NCBI GenBank assembly: GCA_035380045.1
Contig: DAOSWM010000047.1
Coordinates: forward strand, 1 to 25,151
Reading direction: 5' to 3'
Length of the DNA: 25,151 bases
Source of the DNA: DAOSWM01 sp035380045
Lineage (GTDB): Bacteria; Bacteroidota; Bacteroidia; Bacteroidales; Tenuifilaceae
The notes under the pieces were generated by a model. It saw only the letters and a list, made by a program, of their open reading frames with translations, was not told the DNA's origin and ran no database searches. Made by a program: the position numbers and the translations under genes. The stretch's first letter is position 1. Every line of letters begins with the position of its first letter. This document shows, piece by piece, positions 7,033 through 14,806 of this stretch.

Positions 7033-9231
7033 ATGAAAAGAATAGGAGTATATTTCATATTATTTATGATACCGTTTTTTGCCCAAGGGCAAAAAATTGA
7101 CGGGCACATATTGGAGGTTGACTCCGAGGGGAACCATGTTCCCCTGGTTGGGGTAAACGTTTACTGGCTTGGTACCACTATTGGAGCAGTAACCAGTAAC
7201 GAGGGTTACTTTGAAATACTACGACCCGAAAACGCAGATAAGCTAGTTGTTAGCTTTGTTGGCTTTCAAACCGATACGCTTACTATACTGCCCAATCAGC
7301 ACCATGTTCACCACAGCTTGCAAAGCAACCTTTCGCTCGATGAGGTTACCATTCATGGCAATTCTCCGGGTGCGCACTTCGATAGGTTGAATCCGATTCA
7401 TACCCAGAACATTACAGGGAAAGAGTTACAACGCGCAGCGTGCTGTAACCTATCGGAAAGCTTTGAAACCAACGCTTCAGTTGATGTTTCATACACCGAT
7501 GCAGTTACTGGTGCCAAGCAGATTCAACTTCTTGGTTTGGCGGGAATTTACAGCCAAATTCAGGTTGAGAATATTCCTGCACTTCGGGGGCTTTCTTCAA
7601 CATTCGGGTTGGGGTACGTACCCGGTTCATGGATGGAATCTATCCAAGTTTCGAAGGGAACTGCGTCGGTAGCAAATGGCTACGAAAGCATTACGGGGCA
7701 AGTAAATATTGAGTACAAGAAACCCTGGAACGAGGAGCGCTTTTTTGTGAACGGTTACCTTAACAGCATTGGAATGGGCGAAGCTAACGCAAATGTAAGC
7801 TTCGAGGTTTCACCAAACATTTCTTCTATGGTTTTGGCACATGTTGAGAATATGGATTTTGAGCTCGACCACAATAACGATTCCTTTCTCGACCATCCCC
7901 GCGTTAAACAGTACCACGTAATGAACCGGTGGAAGTATCAGGGCGAAAACATGGAATCACAAGTTGGTATTAGAATTCTCGATGAGGCGAGAATTTCGGG
8001 TCAACCAAAACAGCTTTCCGACAACCAGAACCCGTTTGGAATAGATATTAACACCAATCAACTTGAAGGTTTTGGTAAAGTTGGATACATTTTTCAGCGA
8101 CCTTCAACCTCGCTGGCGCTAATTGTTTCGGCAATTAACCATCAGCAGGAATCGGTTTTTGGCACGAAGTTCTACAAGGGAAACCAGCAGAGTTTCTACT
8201 CGAACCTGATATTTGTAACCTACCTTGGAAAAACCTTTCACACCATAAAAACTGGCCTCAGCTTTGCATACGACAACTTCAACGAAGAACTTTCCACTCA
8301 GGTTTTTGCTCGAAACGAGCAGGTTCCCGGGGTTTATGCTGAATACACTTACAAGTACTTCGATGAGCTAACCTTTATGGCGGGAGTCAGGTACGACCAT
8401 AACTCGGTTTTCGGAGGTCTTTTCACGCCGCGTTTACATTTCCGTTACCAGCCAGCTGAGCAGTTTACGGTTAGAGCAAGTGCAGGTAGAGGTTTCCGTT
8501 CGCCCAACGTAATTGCAGAGAATATTTACCTGCTATCAAGTTCACGGAACTTGGTTTTTACTGAGAACATAGAAATTGAGGATGCCTGGAATTTTGGGAT
8601 TAGCATAACCCAACGCTACCAGCTGCTAGAACGTGAACTTACCATTAATACCGATTTTCACCGAACGAATTTCAACAACCAGCTAATAGTTGATATGGAG
8701 CAGGACCCAAATAGCGTTTACTTCTACAATCTCAATGGGAAGTCGTTTTCAAACAGTTTTCAGGTTGAGGTTAGCTACATGCCAGTGAATAGGTTGGATG
8801 TTTCGGTGGCTTACCGTTTAAACGATGTTCAAAGTACAATTAACGGCGAATTACTCGAGAAACCATTGGTTAGTCGTTATAAAGGATTTTTAACCACAAG
8901 TTACAGTACCAATGGGCGTAAGTGGCAGTTCGATTACACGGTACAACTCAATGGTGGAGGCCGACTCCCCTCAACCGAACTTTTACCTGAAGAGTACCGC
9001 AGGGGCGAAACTTTTCCTGCTTTCACAACCATGAACGCTCAAATTTCCCGTTTCTTCAAGGGCTGGGATGCGTACATTGGAGTTGAAAACCTTACATCTT
9101 TCACACAGGACAACCCAATTATTTCACCAGAAAATCCCTACGGACCTTTCTTCGATGCTTCAATGGTTTGGGGGCCACTTTCCGGTAGAAAGTTTTACGC
9201 AGGATTCAGGTTTAGCATAAACAAAAACTAA
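7033..9231 (+). CDS. TonB-dependent outer-membrane receptor, metal-associated type
   Basis: A 732-residue energy-coupled outer-membrane importer. The order is signal peptide (1-19, ending FAQG), CarboxypepD_reg-like domain (about 21-108), plug domain (about 118-230) and a 22-strand-type beta-barrel ending in an aromatic-rich strand. The plug starts with a vicinal cysteine pair, C137-C138, in RAACCNLSESFETNASVDV, and continues with AVTGAKQIQLLGL, RGLSSTFGL and SIQVSKGTASVANGYESITGQ. This form is typical of receptors that sit with HYC_CC_PP and HMA genes in Bacteroidota. A histidine patch (H90, H91, H93, H94) lies in the linker before the plug. The neighbours argue for copper or a related metal or metallophore rather than a glycan. 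The substrate is inferred, not shown. Confidence 0.9.
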   Translation: MKRIGVYFILFMIPFFAQGQKIDGHILEVDSEGNHVPLVGVNVYWLGTTIGAVTSNEGYFEILRPENADKLVVSFVGFQTDTLTILPNQHHVHHSLQSNLSLDEVTIHGNSPGAHFDRLNPIHTQNITGKELQRAACCNLSESFETNASVDVSYTDAVTGAKQIQLLGLAGIYSQIQVENIPALRGLSSTFGLGYVPGSWMESIQVSKGTASVANGYESITGQVNIEYKKPWNEERFFVNGYLNSIGMGEANANVSFEVSPNISSMVLAHVENMDFELDHNNDSFLDHPRVKQYHVMNRWKYQGENMESQVGIRILDEARISGQPKQLSDNQNPFGIDINTNQLEGFGKVGYIFQRPSTSLALIVSAINHQQESVFGTKFYKGNQQSFYSNLIFVTYLGKTFHTIKTGLSFAYDNFNEELSTQVFARNEQVPGVYAEYTYKYFDELTFMAGVRYDHNSVFGGLFTPRLHFRYQPAEQFTVRASAGRGFRSPNVIAENIYLLSSSRNLVFTENIEIEDAWNFGISITQRYQLLERELTINTDFHRTNFNNQLIVDMEQDPNSVYFYNLNGKSFSNSFQVEVSYMPVNRLDVSVAYRLNDVQSTINGELLEKPLVSRYKGFLTTSYSTNGRKWQFDYTVQLNGGGRLPSTELLPEEYRRGETFPAFTTMNAQISRFFKGWDAYIGVENLTSFTQDNPIISPENPYGPFFDASMVWGPLSGRKFYAGFRFSINKN

Positions 9232-9277
9232 CCCATTTCCTGTAATAACATTGATTAATAACATAATACATTGAAAT

Positions 9278-9487
9278 ATGGAAACTGTAGAACTGAAAGT
9301 AAATAACATGAAATGCATGGGTTGCGTTAACACTGTTCAAAGCAGTTTAAGCAAATTACTTGGTGTTAAAAACGTTGAAGCGTTTCTCGATACAAAAATT
9401 GTAAAAGTAACGTACAACGGAAACCCAAGTGTTCTTGATGAAATTTATAGAATGTTGGAATCTGTTGGATTCCCAGCAACAAAGTAA
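9278..9487 (+). CDS. Cytosolic HMA metallochaperone (CopZ-like)
   Basis: A single heavy-metal-associated domain of 69 residues with the MKCMGC metal site (C13 and C16 of an MxCxxC motif) and the rest of the ferredoxin-like fold (VKNVEAFLDTKIVKVTYN, then ILEVGF-like end LESVGFPATK). There is no signal peptide, so it should be cytosolic, where such proteins bind Cu(I) and pass it to P-type ATPases or regulators. No copper ATPase is present in the window. It lies 46 nt after the receptor gene and 41 nt before a second, exported HMA gene, all on the same strand. Confidence 0.9.
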   Translation: METVELKVNNMKCMGCVNTVQSSLSKLLGVKNVEAFLDTKIVKVTYNGNPSVLDEIYRMLESVGFPATK

Positions 9488-9528
9488 TTTTTTCGTTTCA
9501 CCATTTTTTTAACTAAAACCAAAACAAA

Positions 9529-9879
9529 ATGAAAACAATGAAAACAATGGCAGCATTCGCTGTAACGCTACTTTTAGTAGCAGTTTTTTCACCTCAGGTG
9601 AAAGCTCAAGCCCCTTCGAACGAGAAAACCGTAACCATTAAAACTTCAATGCATTGCGATGCATGTAAGAAAACAATTGAAACCGGTTTAACCAAGGAGA
9701 AGGGCGTAAAATCGGTATCGGCCGATTCAAAAACGAAAATGGTTACCGTAACCTACGATGAGAGCCAAACCAATGAGGAAAACTTGGTAAAATCCATTAA
9801 GGACATGGGCTACCAGGCAAAGGTTACAAAAACTAAAAATTGCGACGAAGCAGCAAAGAAAAACTGTGGGGGTTGCTAA
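9529..9879 (+). CDS. Exported HMA-domain protein with Cys-rich tail
   Basis: A 116-residue protein with a signal peptide (about 1-28, ending VKAQA). One HMA domain follows, with the metal site MHCDAC (C43, C46), and the C-terminal tail carries three more cysteines (C105, C113, C116, ending in NCGGC). The signal peptide places it in the periplasm or on the outer face, in contrast to the preceding cytosolic HMA protein. A periplasmic Cu(I) carrier or scavenger role is inferred. The 5' end is a direct repeat (ATGAAAACA twice, then ATG), so three in-frame starts are possible at codons 1, 4 and 7. It is the last gene of the run and is followed by a strong terminator. Confidence 0.88.
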   Translation: MKTMKTMAAFAVTLLLVAVFSPQVKAQAPSNEKTVTIKTSMHCDACKKTIETGLTKEKGVKSVSADSKTKMVTVTYDESQTNEENLVKSIKDMGYQAKVTKTKNCDEAAKKNCGGC

Positions 9880-9901
9880 TTCCAAGTAGCTAAATTGTTA
9901 C

Positions 9902-9957
9902 ATCACGCAAAGAGGAGGAGGGAATAAATATTTCACCACTTTGCGTGATTTATTTTA
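9902..9957 (+). terminator. Intrinsic terminator of the metal-handling run
   Basis: An 11-bp perfect inverted repeat (ATCACGCAAAG at 9902-9912, CTTTGCGTGAT at 9939-9949) encloses a 26-nt loop. It is followed on the plus strand by TTATTTTAT. It lies 22 nt after the last HMA stop codon and separates the run from the convergent carotenoid operon. Confidence 0.82.
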
Positions 9958-9999
9958 TAGAAAATGGTATTAATGGTAATTGTTGTAACAGATAAGGTT

Positions 10000-10758
10000 C
10001 TAGGAGTTTCTTTTCTCAATAAAATTTGGGTATAGTTTTTCCTTAACCCATTTAAAATCTGGAGCAATTTTTAGAATTTGCTGGTAGGTTTGCTCTGCGT
10101 TAGCAGGCTCGTCCGATTTTTCGAAAGCAAGCGCCAGCTGTGCCAGCGTATTTAGGTAAATCCATGTTTTTGGAGGATTCCCATTGTTGCTCTTTTCGAG
10201 CAATTTTGCAGCTTTCGTGTAGTACTCGGTAGCTTTCTTTGGGTCGCCTCCAAACAGCGATGGAGCGTAGTGTGCAGCATTCCCTTTTTCAATAAGAACC
10301 TGTGGCGAATTACTCCCAGTTTTGTACGCTTCATCGATAAACTTCATGCTTTGTGGTCCCAAAAAGGGTGCTTTATATGGGCTTAGCGCAATGTGGTATG
10401 CGTAAAGCGAACCTTTAATGGCCAGCGCATCGTGGTTGTTGGAGTTTTCGGAAAGAATTTTTTCCACATTCCGCTCGGCAATTTTTATGTACTTTCTTGC
10501 CTCCGATGAATTTTTAATACCAATAAGGTAACCAATGTAACCATACTGAGCTTCAGTAATATCGAATAGCAGCTCACGACTAGGTTCTTTCTTGTAAAGT
10601 TGATTTAGCTCATCAATTACCTTAACCCACTGGGTCATGTCGCCAGTTTTGTAGCTTTGGTAAAGCCGCAAATCGTAGCTGTTTAGCGTTGCACTTACTG
10701 TAAAGGATGATAGTATGAGCGCAAATATAGTTGTTGTAAGAATAATTTTCATTTTCAT
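10000..10758 (-). CDS. Exported TPR-repeat protein, last gene of the carotenoid operon
   Basis: A 252-residue protein with a signal peptide (about 1-23) and helical repeats of TPR type. These are clearest at residues 165-190 (the segment with DPKKATEYYTKAAKLLEKS) and 200-235 (NTLAQLALAFEKSDEPANAEQTYQQILKIAPDF). A conserved-looking stretch, SPYKAPFLGPQSMKF then LFGGDPKKA, resembles TPR proteins seen elsewhere in the phylum, but I cannot assign a function. It starts 27 nt after the glycosyltransferase stop codon, so it is probably the last gene of the carotenoid transcript. TPR proteins usually act as scaffolds; whether it binds the carotenoid enzymes is a guess. Confidence 0.78.
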   Translation of the reverse strand: MKMKIILTTTIFALILSSFTVSATLNSYDLRLYQSYKTGDMTQWVKVIDELNQLYKKEPSRELLFDITEAQYGYIGYLIGIKNSSEARKYIKIAERNVEKILSENSNNHDALAIKGSLYAYHIALSPYKAPFLGPQSMKFIDEAYKTGSNSPQVLIEKGNAAHYAPSLFGGDPKKATEYYTKAAKLLEKSNNGNPPKTWIYLNTLAQLALAFEKSDEPANAEQTYQQILKIAPDFKWVKEKLYPNFIEKRNS

Positions 10759-10785
10759 TTACATTTTCATTTTTATCGCAAAACC

Positions 10786-11892
10786 TTAGATACTATTTAT
10801 TTCTCTGCCTTTCCAGCTCAGCTTTTCTCCGTTTTTAAAACGAATGGCTTTGTAAACTAAATGCAAAAATGATAAATGCTGTGCAGGCCATAGTATAACG
10901 TTCAGGTAGGGCGATTGTTCAGAAAGTGAAGATATAAGCATTCTGGAACTAACCATTGAAAAGAAGTAGAGCAAAGTTAGCGGAAAAGGCAGTGAAAGAA
11001 TAATGAGGATAGGGCTAAAGGTTGATATTAGCGTGAACAGAATTGTAGTAAAAACGCTCCCGCCAAAGAACTCGGTAACATTCTTGCTGAAACCAGCAAT
11101 CGATTCGGAGTAGGAGTTGTACATTCTGCATGAAATATCGTCGGTACCTAAAAGGGTTGCCATGCGAAGCTTTTTGCGTTTCACCAGCCGGCTAATTCCA
11201 ATATCCTCAACCGACGACGATTTCAATTTCTCATGCCACTGATTTTCATCGTAGTTCGCTACGCTGAACATCATCATTTGGCCGTTGGCAGCAGCCAGCG
11301 ATCGGCGCTTGCTCCAGCGAACCAATCGAAGGAACAGCAGGCTCAGCAGAATCCAGTTCATGTTGGGAATTACCAGTCGTTCACCCCAGGTAACCATTTC
11401 CTGACGTGGAAACATGCTTAGCAGCGTTAACCTTTTTCGCTGCATGTAGGCGGTGGCGTTTCTAATAAACTGTTGACTCACTTTCACGTCGGCATCGAGA
11501 AAAAGGTAAAAGTTCCCTTTTGCCCGTTGGGCAAGCTGGTAACAGGCATGGTTTTTACCTAGCCAATCCTCGGGTAGTTCAACGCCCTCAATCAACCTAA
11601 TTCGTTCATCATGCTTTGCACGATCTTCTACAATTTGCGCTGTAGCATCGGTCGATTGGTCGTTGTAAACCAAAACTTCAATGTTTGAATAGTCCTGTTT
11701 TGAAAGACAATTCAGAATTTCTGAGATGTTTTTCTCCTCGTTACGTGCCGGAATTAGAACCGAAACCAGCGGATTTCCCTCAACCTTCCCTGAGGGAAGA
11801 ACAGGGCGTGTTAGGTAATTCAGCAGGGCTATCAGAAACCTTATTACAACAATAGAAAGCAGAAAAAGGGAAATGTAGAAAAGTGGACTCAT
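10786..11892 (-). CDS. Membrane-bound family 2 glycosyltransferase (carotenoid glycosyltransferase candidate)
   Basis: A 368-residue GT2 enzyme expected to add a sugar to a lipid-like acceptor at the inner membrane. A transmembrane helix (about 4-27) precedes the GT-A domain, with LVSVLIPARNEEKNI (42-56), VYNDQSTDATA (75-85), the DxD metal/nucleotide site FLDADV (D133, D135) and a later acidic pair VED (E229, D230). Two further membrane segments lie at about 279-301 and 303-321. This layout matches CrtQ/CruG-like transferases in carotenoid clusters. The start ATG overlaps the acyltransferase stop codon by four bases (ATGA), which indicates translational coupling. The sugar and acceptor are inferred from neighbours. 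Confidence 0.82.
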   Translation of the reverse strand: MSPLFYISLFLLSIVVIRFLIALLNYLTRPVLPSGKVEGNPLVSVLIPARNEEKNISEILNCLSKQDYSNIEVLVYNDQSTDATAQIVEDRAKHDERIRLIEGVELPEDWLGKNHACYQLAQRAKGNFYLFLDADVKVSQQFIRNATAYMQRKRLTLLSMFPRQEMVTWGERLVIPNMNWILLSLLFLRLVRWSKRRSLAAANGQMMMFSVANYDENQWHEKLKSSSVEDIGISRLVKRKKLRMATLLGTDDISCRMYNSYSESIAGFSKNVTEFFGGSVFTTILFTLISTFSPILIILSLPFPLTLLYFFSMVSSRMLISSLSEQSPYLNVILWPAQHLSFLHLVYKAIRFKNGEKLSWKGREINSI

Positions 11893-12506
11893 GTTGTAAA
11901 CAGGTTATCTTGGTTTTGAATGCAATCCTTCAAAAGGGAGTTGTATGCGTTTTCAATTTCGTGTAACGAAGAACATCCCTCATAATCCTTCAACGTTACA
12001 GTAACTGTTGGTTTTCGGTTTCCGTAGTAATCAACCAGGAAAACGGCAAACACCAACCGAGTATTGTTGGCTTTCTGTAGAATTCTTTCAATTCCTCTGC
12101 GAAACTGAACCTCCCAGTGGTGCTGACTTCCCAGCTTACCCTGCGGGTAAATGGTAACCATGTTGTTTGAATTCGCTAAAAGGTTAGCTGCGTAATCGAT
12201 ACTATCAATAATGCTACGGGAGTTAAGATTAACCGAGAAGGCTCCAACTCGCGAAAAGAACATTCGCTTGCTAAGCTCCTGCTCAAGCATCATGATATGA
12301 AAATTCTTCATAAGAATTTGCTGGTTTATACGCCAAGCAAAGAAACCGTCCCACCAGCTGAAATGGTTGGGGATAAGTAGGATAGAACGATTGTCGGGTT
12401 GTAAAGTGTTTGTAAAAACTATATCCTGAAAATCGCAACGTAGAATGTAGTTGATGTAACTATTCATCAGCCACTTATGGAATGCGCTATGATTTGCTTT
12501 TATCAT
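11889..12506 (-). CDS. PlsC-like 1-acyltransferase in carotenoid operon
   Basis: A 205-residue enzyme of the glycerolipid acyltransferase (LPLAT) superfamily. It shows the HX4D catalytic motif in NHFSWWDGFF (H48, D53) and a later block IYPQGKLGS at 119-127, in the place of the usual FPEGTRS substrate-binding motif. Here Gln122 replaces the common Glu. In this gene order the likely job is attaching a fatty acid to a carotenoid glycoside, as CrtO does in staphyloxanthin synthesis and CruD does for chlorobactene glucoside. The gene starts one base after the CruF stop codon and overlaps the glycosyltransferase start by four bases. A general phospholipid acyltransferase is the alternative. Confidence 0.8.
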   Translation of the reverse strand: MIKANHSAFHKWLMNSYINYILRCDFQDIVFTNTLQPDNRSILLIPNHFSWWDGFFAWRINQQILMKNFHIMMLEQELSKRMFFSRVGAFSVNLNSRSIIDSIDYAANLLANSNNMVTIYPQGKLGSQHHWEVQFRRGIERILQKANNTRLVFAVFLVDYYGNRKPTVTVTLKDYEGCSSLHEIENAYNSLLKDCIQNQDNLFTT

Positions 12507-12507
12507 T

Positions 12508-13167
12508 CTAAAACCCTAGAAATTCAATAAGTACGTTCAGCGCAACGAAGAATGCAATTTGGCAGATAAAAATAAAGAATGCCAGAGGATTTTTTGCATT
12601 GCTGGAATATTTATTCAACAGAAGAATTAATGGAAACGAAATTATAAACCACGCTACGAAGTTTTGAAACGGAGGATTTCCGCCAGTCCAGCTCCACATG
12701 TTTAGCCTAATGGCAACGGGCTCAAGCAAAATGTCGTAAAGTACCATTATTGATGCTCCTGTAAATGCCAACTTCCAACGGTTCAGAATTCTGGGTTTAA
12801 GAATCATCACCACAAGGTAAACCGAAAGCATCCAGTTTACTGCCATGGAAACGGGTGTTGCAAAAATTTTTGGTCCGAGGGATTTCCCGTAAGTGTAGTT
12901 GCCAAATACAAATCCGGTGTTTGTTCCAATAGCTTCAACAGCCCAACCCAAGATACCAACCACAATAAGAGCAACAAAAAACTTTACGGTAAACTGTTTG
13001 TGAAATAAAAGTAGTGAAACCAGCGTAATGGTTGTAAAAATCCAGCTTAGCTGGAACACTTCGGGGTTATCACGCATAATCCACAATCCGGGAATGGAGA
13101 TTCCGTATCCAAATAGGAATATTGCCTTGAAAACTAAGTGAATATGTTTTTCCTTAACCATTTGCAT
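12508..13167 (-). CDS. cruF: CruF-like carotenoid 1,2-hydratase
   Basis: A 219-residue, six- or seven-helix membrane protein of the carotenoid biosynthesis family (CruF; bisanhydrobacterioruberin hydratase relatives). These enzymes add water to the end double bond of an acyclic psi end group. Recognisable parts are GWAVEAIGTNTGFVFGNYTYG, LGPKIFATPVSMAVNWML and YDILLEPVAIRLNMWSW, with conserved acidic and polar residues between helices. I start at the ATG at 13167 (MQMVKEKH). It is one base after the CrtD stop codon; another ATG two codons on (13161) is possible. The open frame runs further upstream, but only in the wrong frame through the desaturase gene. Confidence 0.86.
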   Translation of the reverse strand: MQMVKEKHIHLVFKAIFLFGYGISIPGLWIMRDNPEVFQLSWIFTTITLVSLLLFHKQFTVKFFVALIVVGILGWAVEAIGTNTGFVFGNYTYGKSLGPKIFATPVSMAVNWMLSVYLVVMILKPRILNRWKLAFTGASIMVLYDILLEPVAIRLNMWSWTGGNPPFQNFVAWFIISFPLILLLNKYSSNAKNPLAFFIFICQIAFFVALNVLIEFLGF

Positions 13168-13168
13168 T

Positions 13169-14632
13169 CTAAATGGGTTGAATAAAATTATCAACAATTT
13201 TGGCCGAGGCCAAACAAAGCGGGATACCTCCGCCCGGATGAACGCTTCCGCCAGTAAAATAAAGATTCTTGTACCGTCGCGACCTGTTGGGGTGGCGACT
13301 GAAAGCTGCAAACTTGTTGTTCGAACTAATTCCGTATAGCGCTCCTTTGAACGATCCGGTTCGTTTCTCAATGAGCGGTGGAGTTAAAATATCTTCGCAA
13401 ACAATTAACGGTTCAACATCAATTTTTAGCTCTTTGGATATTTTTGAAATAATATTTTTTCGGGTTTCGGCGGTGAGTGTTTCCCAATCCTGACCGCAAT
13501 CCTCGGGAGCATTTACCATTACAAACCAGTTTTCGTGTCCTGCTGGAGCATCGGTTTTTACCATTTTTGAGCTAATAAAAATGTAAACCGTTGGGTCGGA
13601 ACTTATACTTTTTGCCGAAAGAATTTTGAATTCTTCAGGGTAGCTGTTGCTAAAAAGAATATTGTGAATGTCGATCTGTGGGAATTCTCCCTTAATTCCC
13701 CAGTAAAATATTAACGCTGATGATGATGGCTGCTGCCGTTTGTAGAACCAGCTGAGTTTGCGTTCAGGCATTAGCTCGGGGTACGCAGTGAAAATATCGG
13801 TGTCGTTCACAATCAAATCGAAGGGTTCGGAAATTCCGTTGGCAACAATGCCAGCGGCAGAACCATTCCTGAATTCAATTTTTTGAACGCCGCAGTTCAG
13901 CTCGAAGCGAACGCCCAGTTTCTTTGCGTAGCTTTCCATTGCCTGCGCAATGGAGTACATTCCTCGTTCGGGAAAGAAAGCACCAACGTTATGTTCGAGG
14001 TGAGGAATTATGGTTAGCGTGCCGGGAGCTTTGTATGGGTTCGACCCATTGTAGGTTGCGAACCTGTTAAAGAGTTGAATAGTGTTTTTCTGCGAAAAAC
14101 TTTTTGCGTTCACCTGGTGCATGGTTTCGAAAGCGCGAAGCTTTTTTAGGTTCTTACCAAGTTCCTGCGATTCGGGCGAGGTGAATCCTTTCCACGTTGG
14201 GAATGGACTGTAAATAAATGTGTTGGCTGTTAATCGGTAAAGTTCCTCGCACTCTTTTAGGTAGTGTAGAATATTTTCGGCGGGCTCGTTAAGGACGCTC
14301 TCTGCTTCCTGTGCAAATCGGTTTGGATCCGACCATGTATTCAAAATTTTCCCATCGGGGAAAAAGTAGCGGGTAACATTCTCCAACTTTTTGTAGGGGA
14401 GAAGCCCAGCACCAACATCGCCAGCCAAGGTGAAAAGTTCATCAACTAACGACGGTAGCGTAAAAAGGGAAGGACCGGTGTCGAAACGAAAACCGTTCAT
14501 TTCAAGCTGGTTGAGTTTTCCGCCAACCTGCTTATACTTCTCAAAAACGGTTACACGGTAACCTTTTACAGCCAGTCGAATGGCTATGGCTAACCCTCCA
14601 ACTCCTGCTCCGATTACCGCTGCTTTTTTCAT
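13169..14632 (-). CDS. crtD: CrtD-like carotenoid desaturase (CrtI family)
   Basis: A 487-residue FAD-dependent enzyme of the CrtI/CrtD family. The N-terminus carries the dinucleotide fold GAGVGGLAIAIRL (8-20) with the acidic end of beta-2 (VTVFEK), then GGKL and FDTGPSLFTLP. The C-terminus has NLYFTGGSVHPGGGIPL (456-472). This GGSVHPGGGIPL form is what I associate with the 1-hydroxycarotenoid 3,4-desaturases (CrtD) of Bacteroidota. Phytoene desaturases usually carry GAGTHPGAGIP there. A partner CruF-type hydratase, one base downstream, makes the substrate of CrtD, which supports the call. It is the first gene of a five-gene operon. A phytoene desaturase remains possible. Confidence 0.85.
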   Translation of the reverse strand: MKKAAVIGAGVGGLAIAIRLAVKGYRVTVFEKYKQVGGKLNQLEMNGFRFDTGPSLFTLPSLVDELFTLAGDVGAGLLPYKKLENVTRYFFPDGKILNTWSDPNRFAQEAESVLNEPAENILHYLKECEELYRLTANTFIYSPFPTWKGFTSPESQELGKNLKKLRAFETMHQVNAKSFSQKNTIQLFNRFATYNGSNPYKAPGTLTIIPHLEHNVGAFFPERGMYSIAQAMESYAKKLGVRFELNCGVQKIEFRNGSAAGIVANGISEPFDLIVNDTDIFTAYPELMPERKLSWFYKRQQPSSSALIFYWGIKGEFPQIDIHNILFSNSYPEEFKILSAKSISSDPTVYIFISSKMVKTDAPAGHENWFVMVNAPEDCGQDWETLTAETRKNIISKISKELKIDVEPLIVCEDILTPPLIEKRTGSFKGALYGISSNNKFAAFSRHPNRSRRYKNLYFTGGSVHPGGGIPLCLASAKIVDNFIQPI

Positions 14633-14676
14633 TTAAATGCTATTTAAAAACAATCCAGAAATTCAATTTTTTTGTC

Positions 14677-14770
14677 CACGAGTGACACGAATTAGCACGA
14701 ATTATATCAGTCGCTTCGCTCCTGATTTTTCCACAGTGTAACTCTGTGTAAACACAGTGTAACACAGTGA
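14677..14770. repeat. Intergenic cluster of short direct and inverted repeats
   Basis: This stretch lies between the carotenoid operon and the nucleoid protein gene. It holds cacgagtga (14677-14685), then cacgaatta twice (14686-14694, 14696-14704). A hairpin follows, pairing ATCAG (14706-14710) with CTGAT (14722-14726) around an 11-nt loop. Then comes cacagtgtaa twice (14732-14741, 14753-14762), with a partial third copy (14763-14770) and an inverted ctgtg copy (14744-14748). It resembles dispersed intergenic repeats and does not look coding. Confidence 0.6.
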
Positions 14771-14806
14771 TTAAAAATCAATCGCTCAATCTCTCATTCA
14801 TTGTTT

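Noticed and set aside
13168..13371. N-terminal extension of the CruF-like frame (68 extra codons) reaching into the desaturase gene
   Set aside because: The extension is an out-of-frame reading of the CrtD C-terminus. The ATG at 13167, one base after the CrtD stop codon, gives a normal CruF length.
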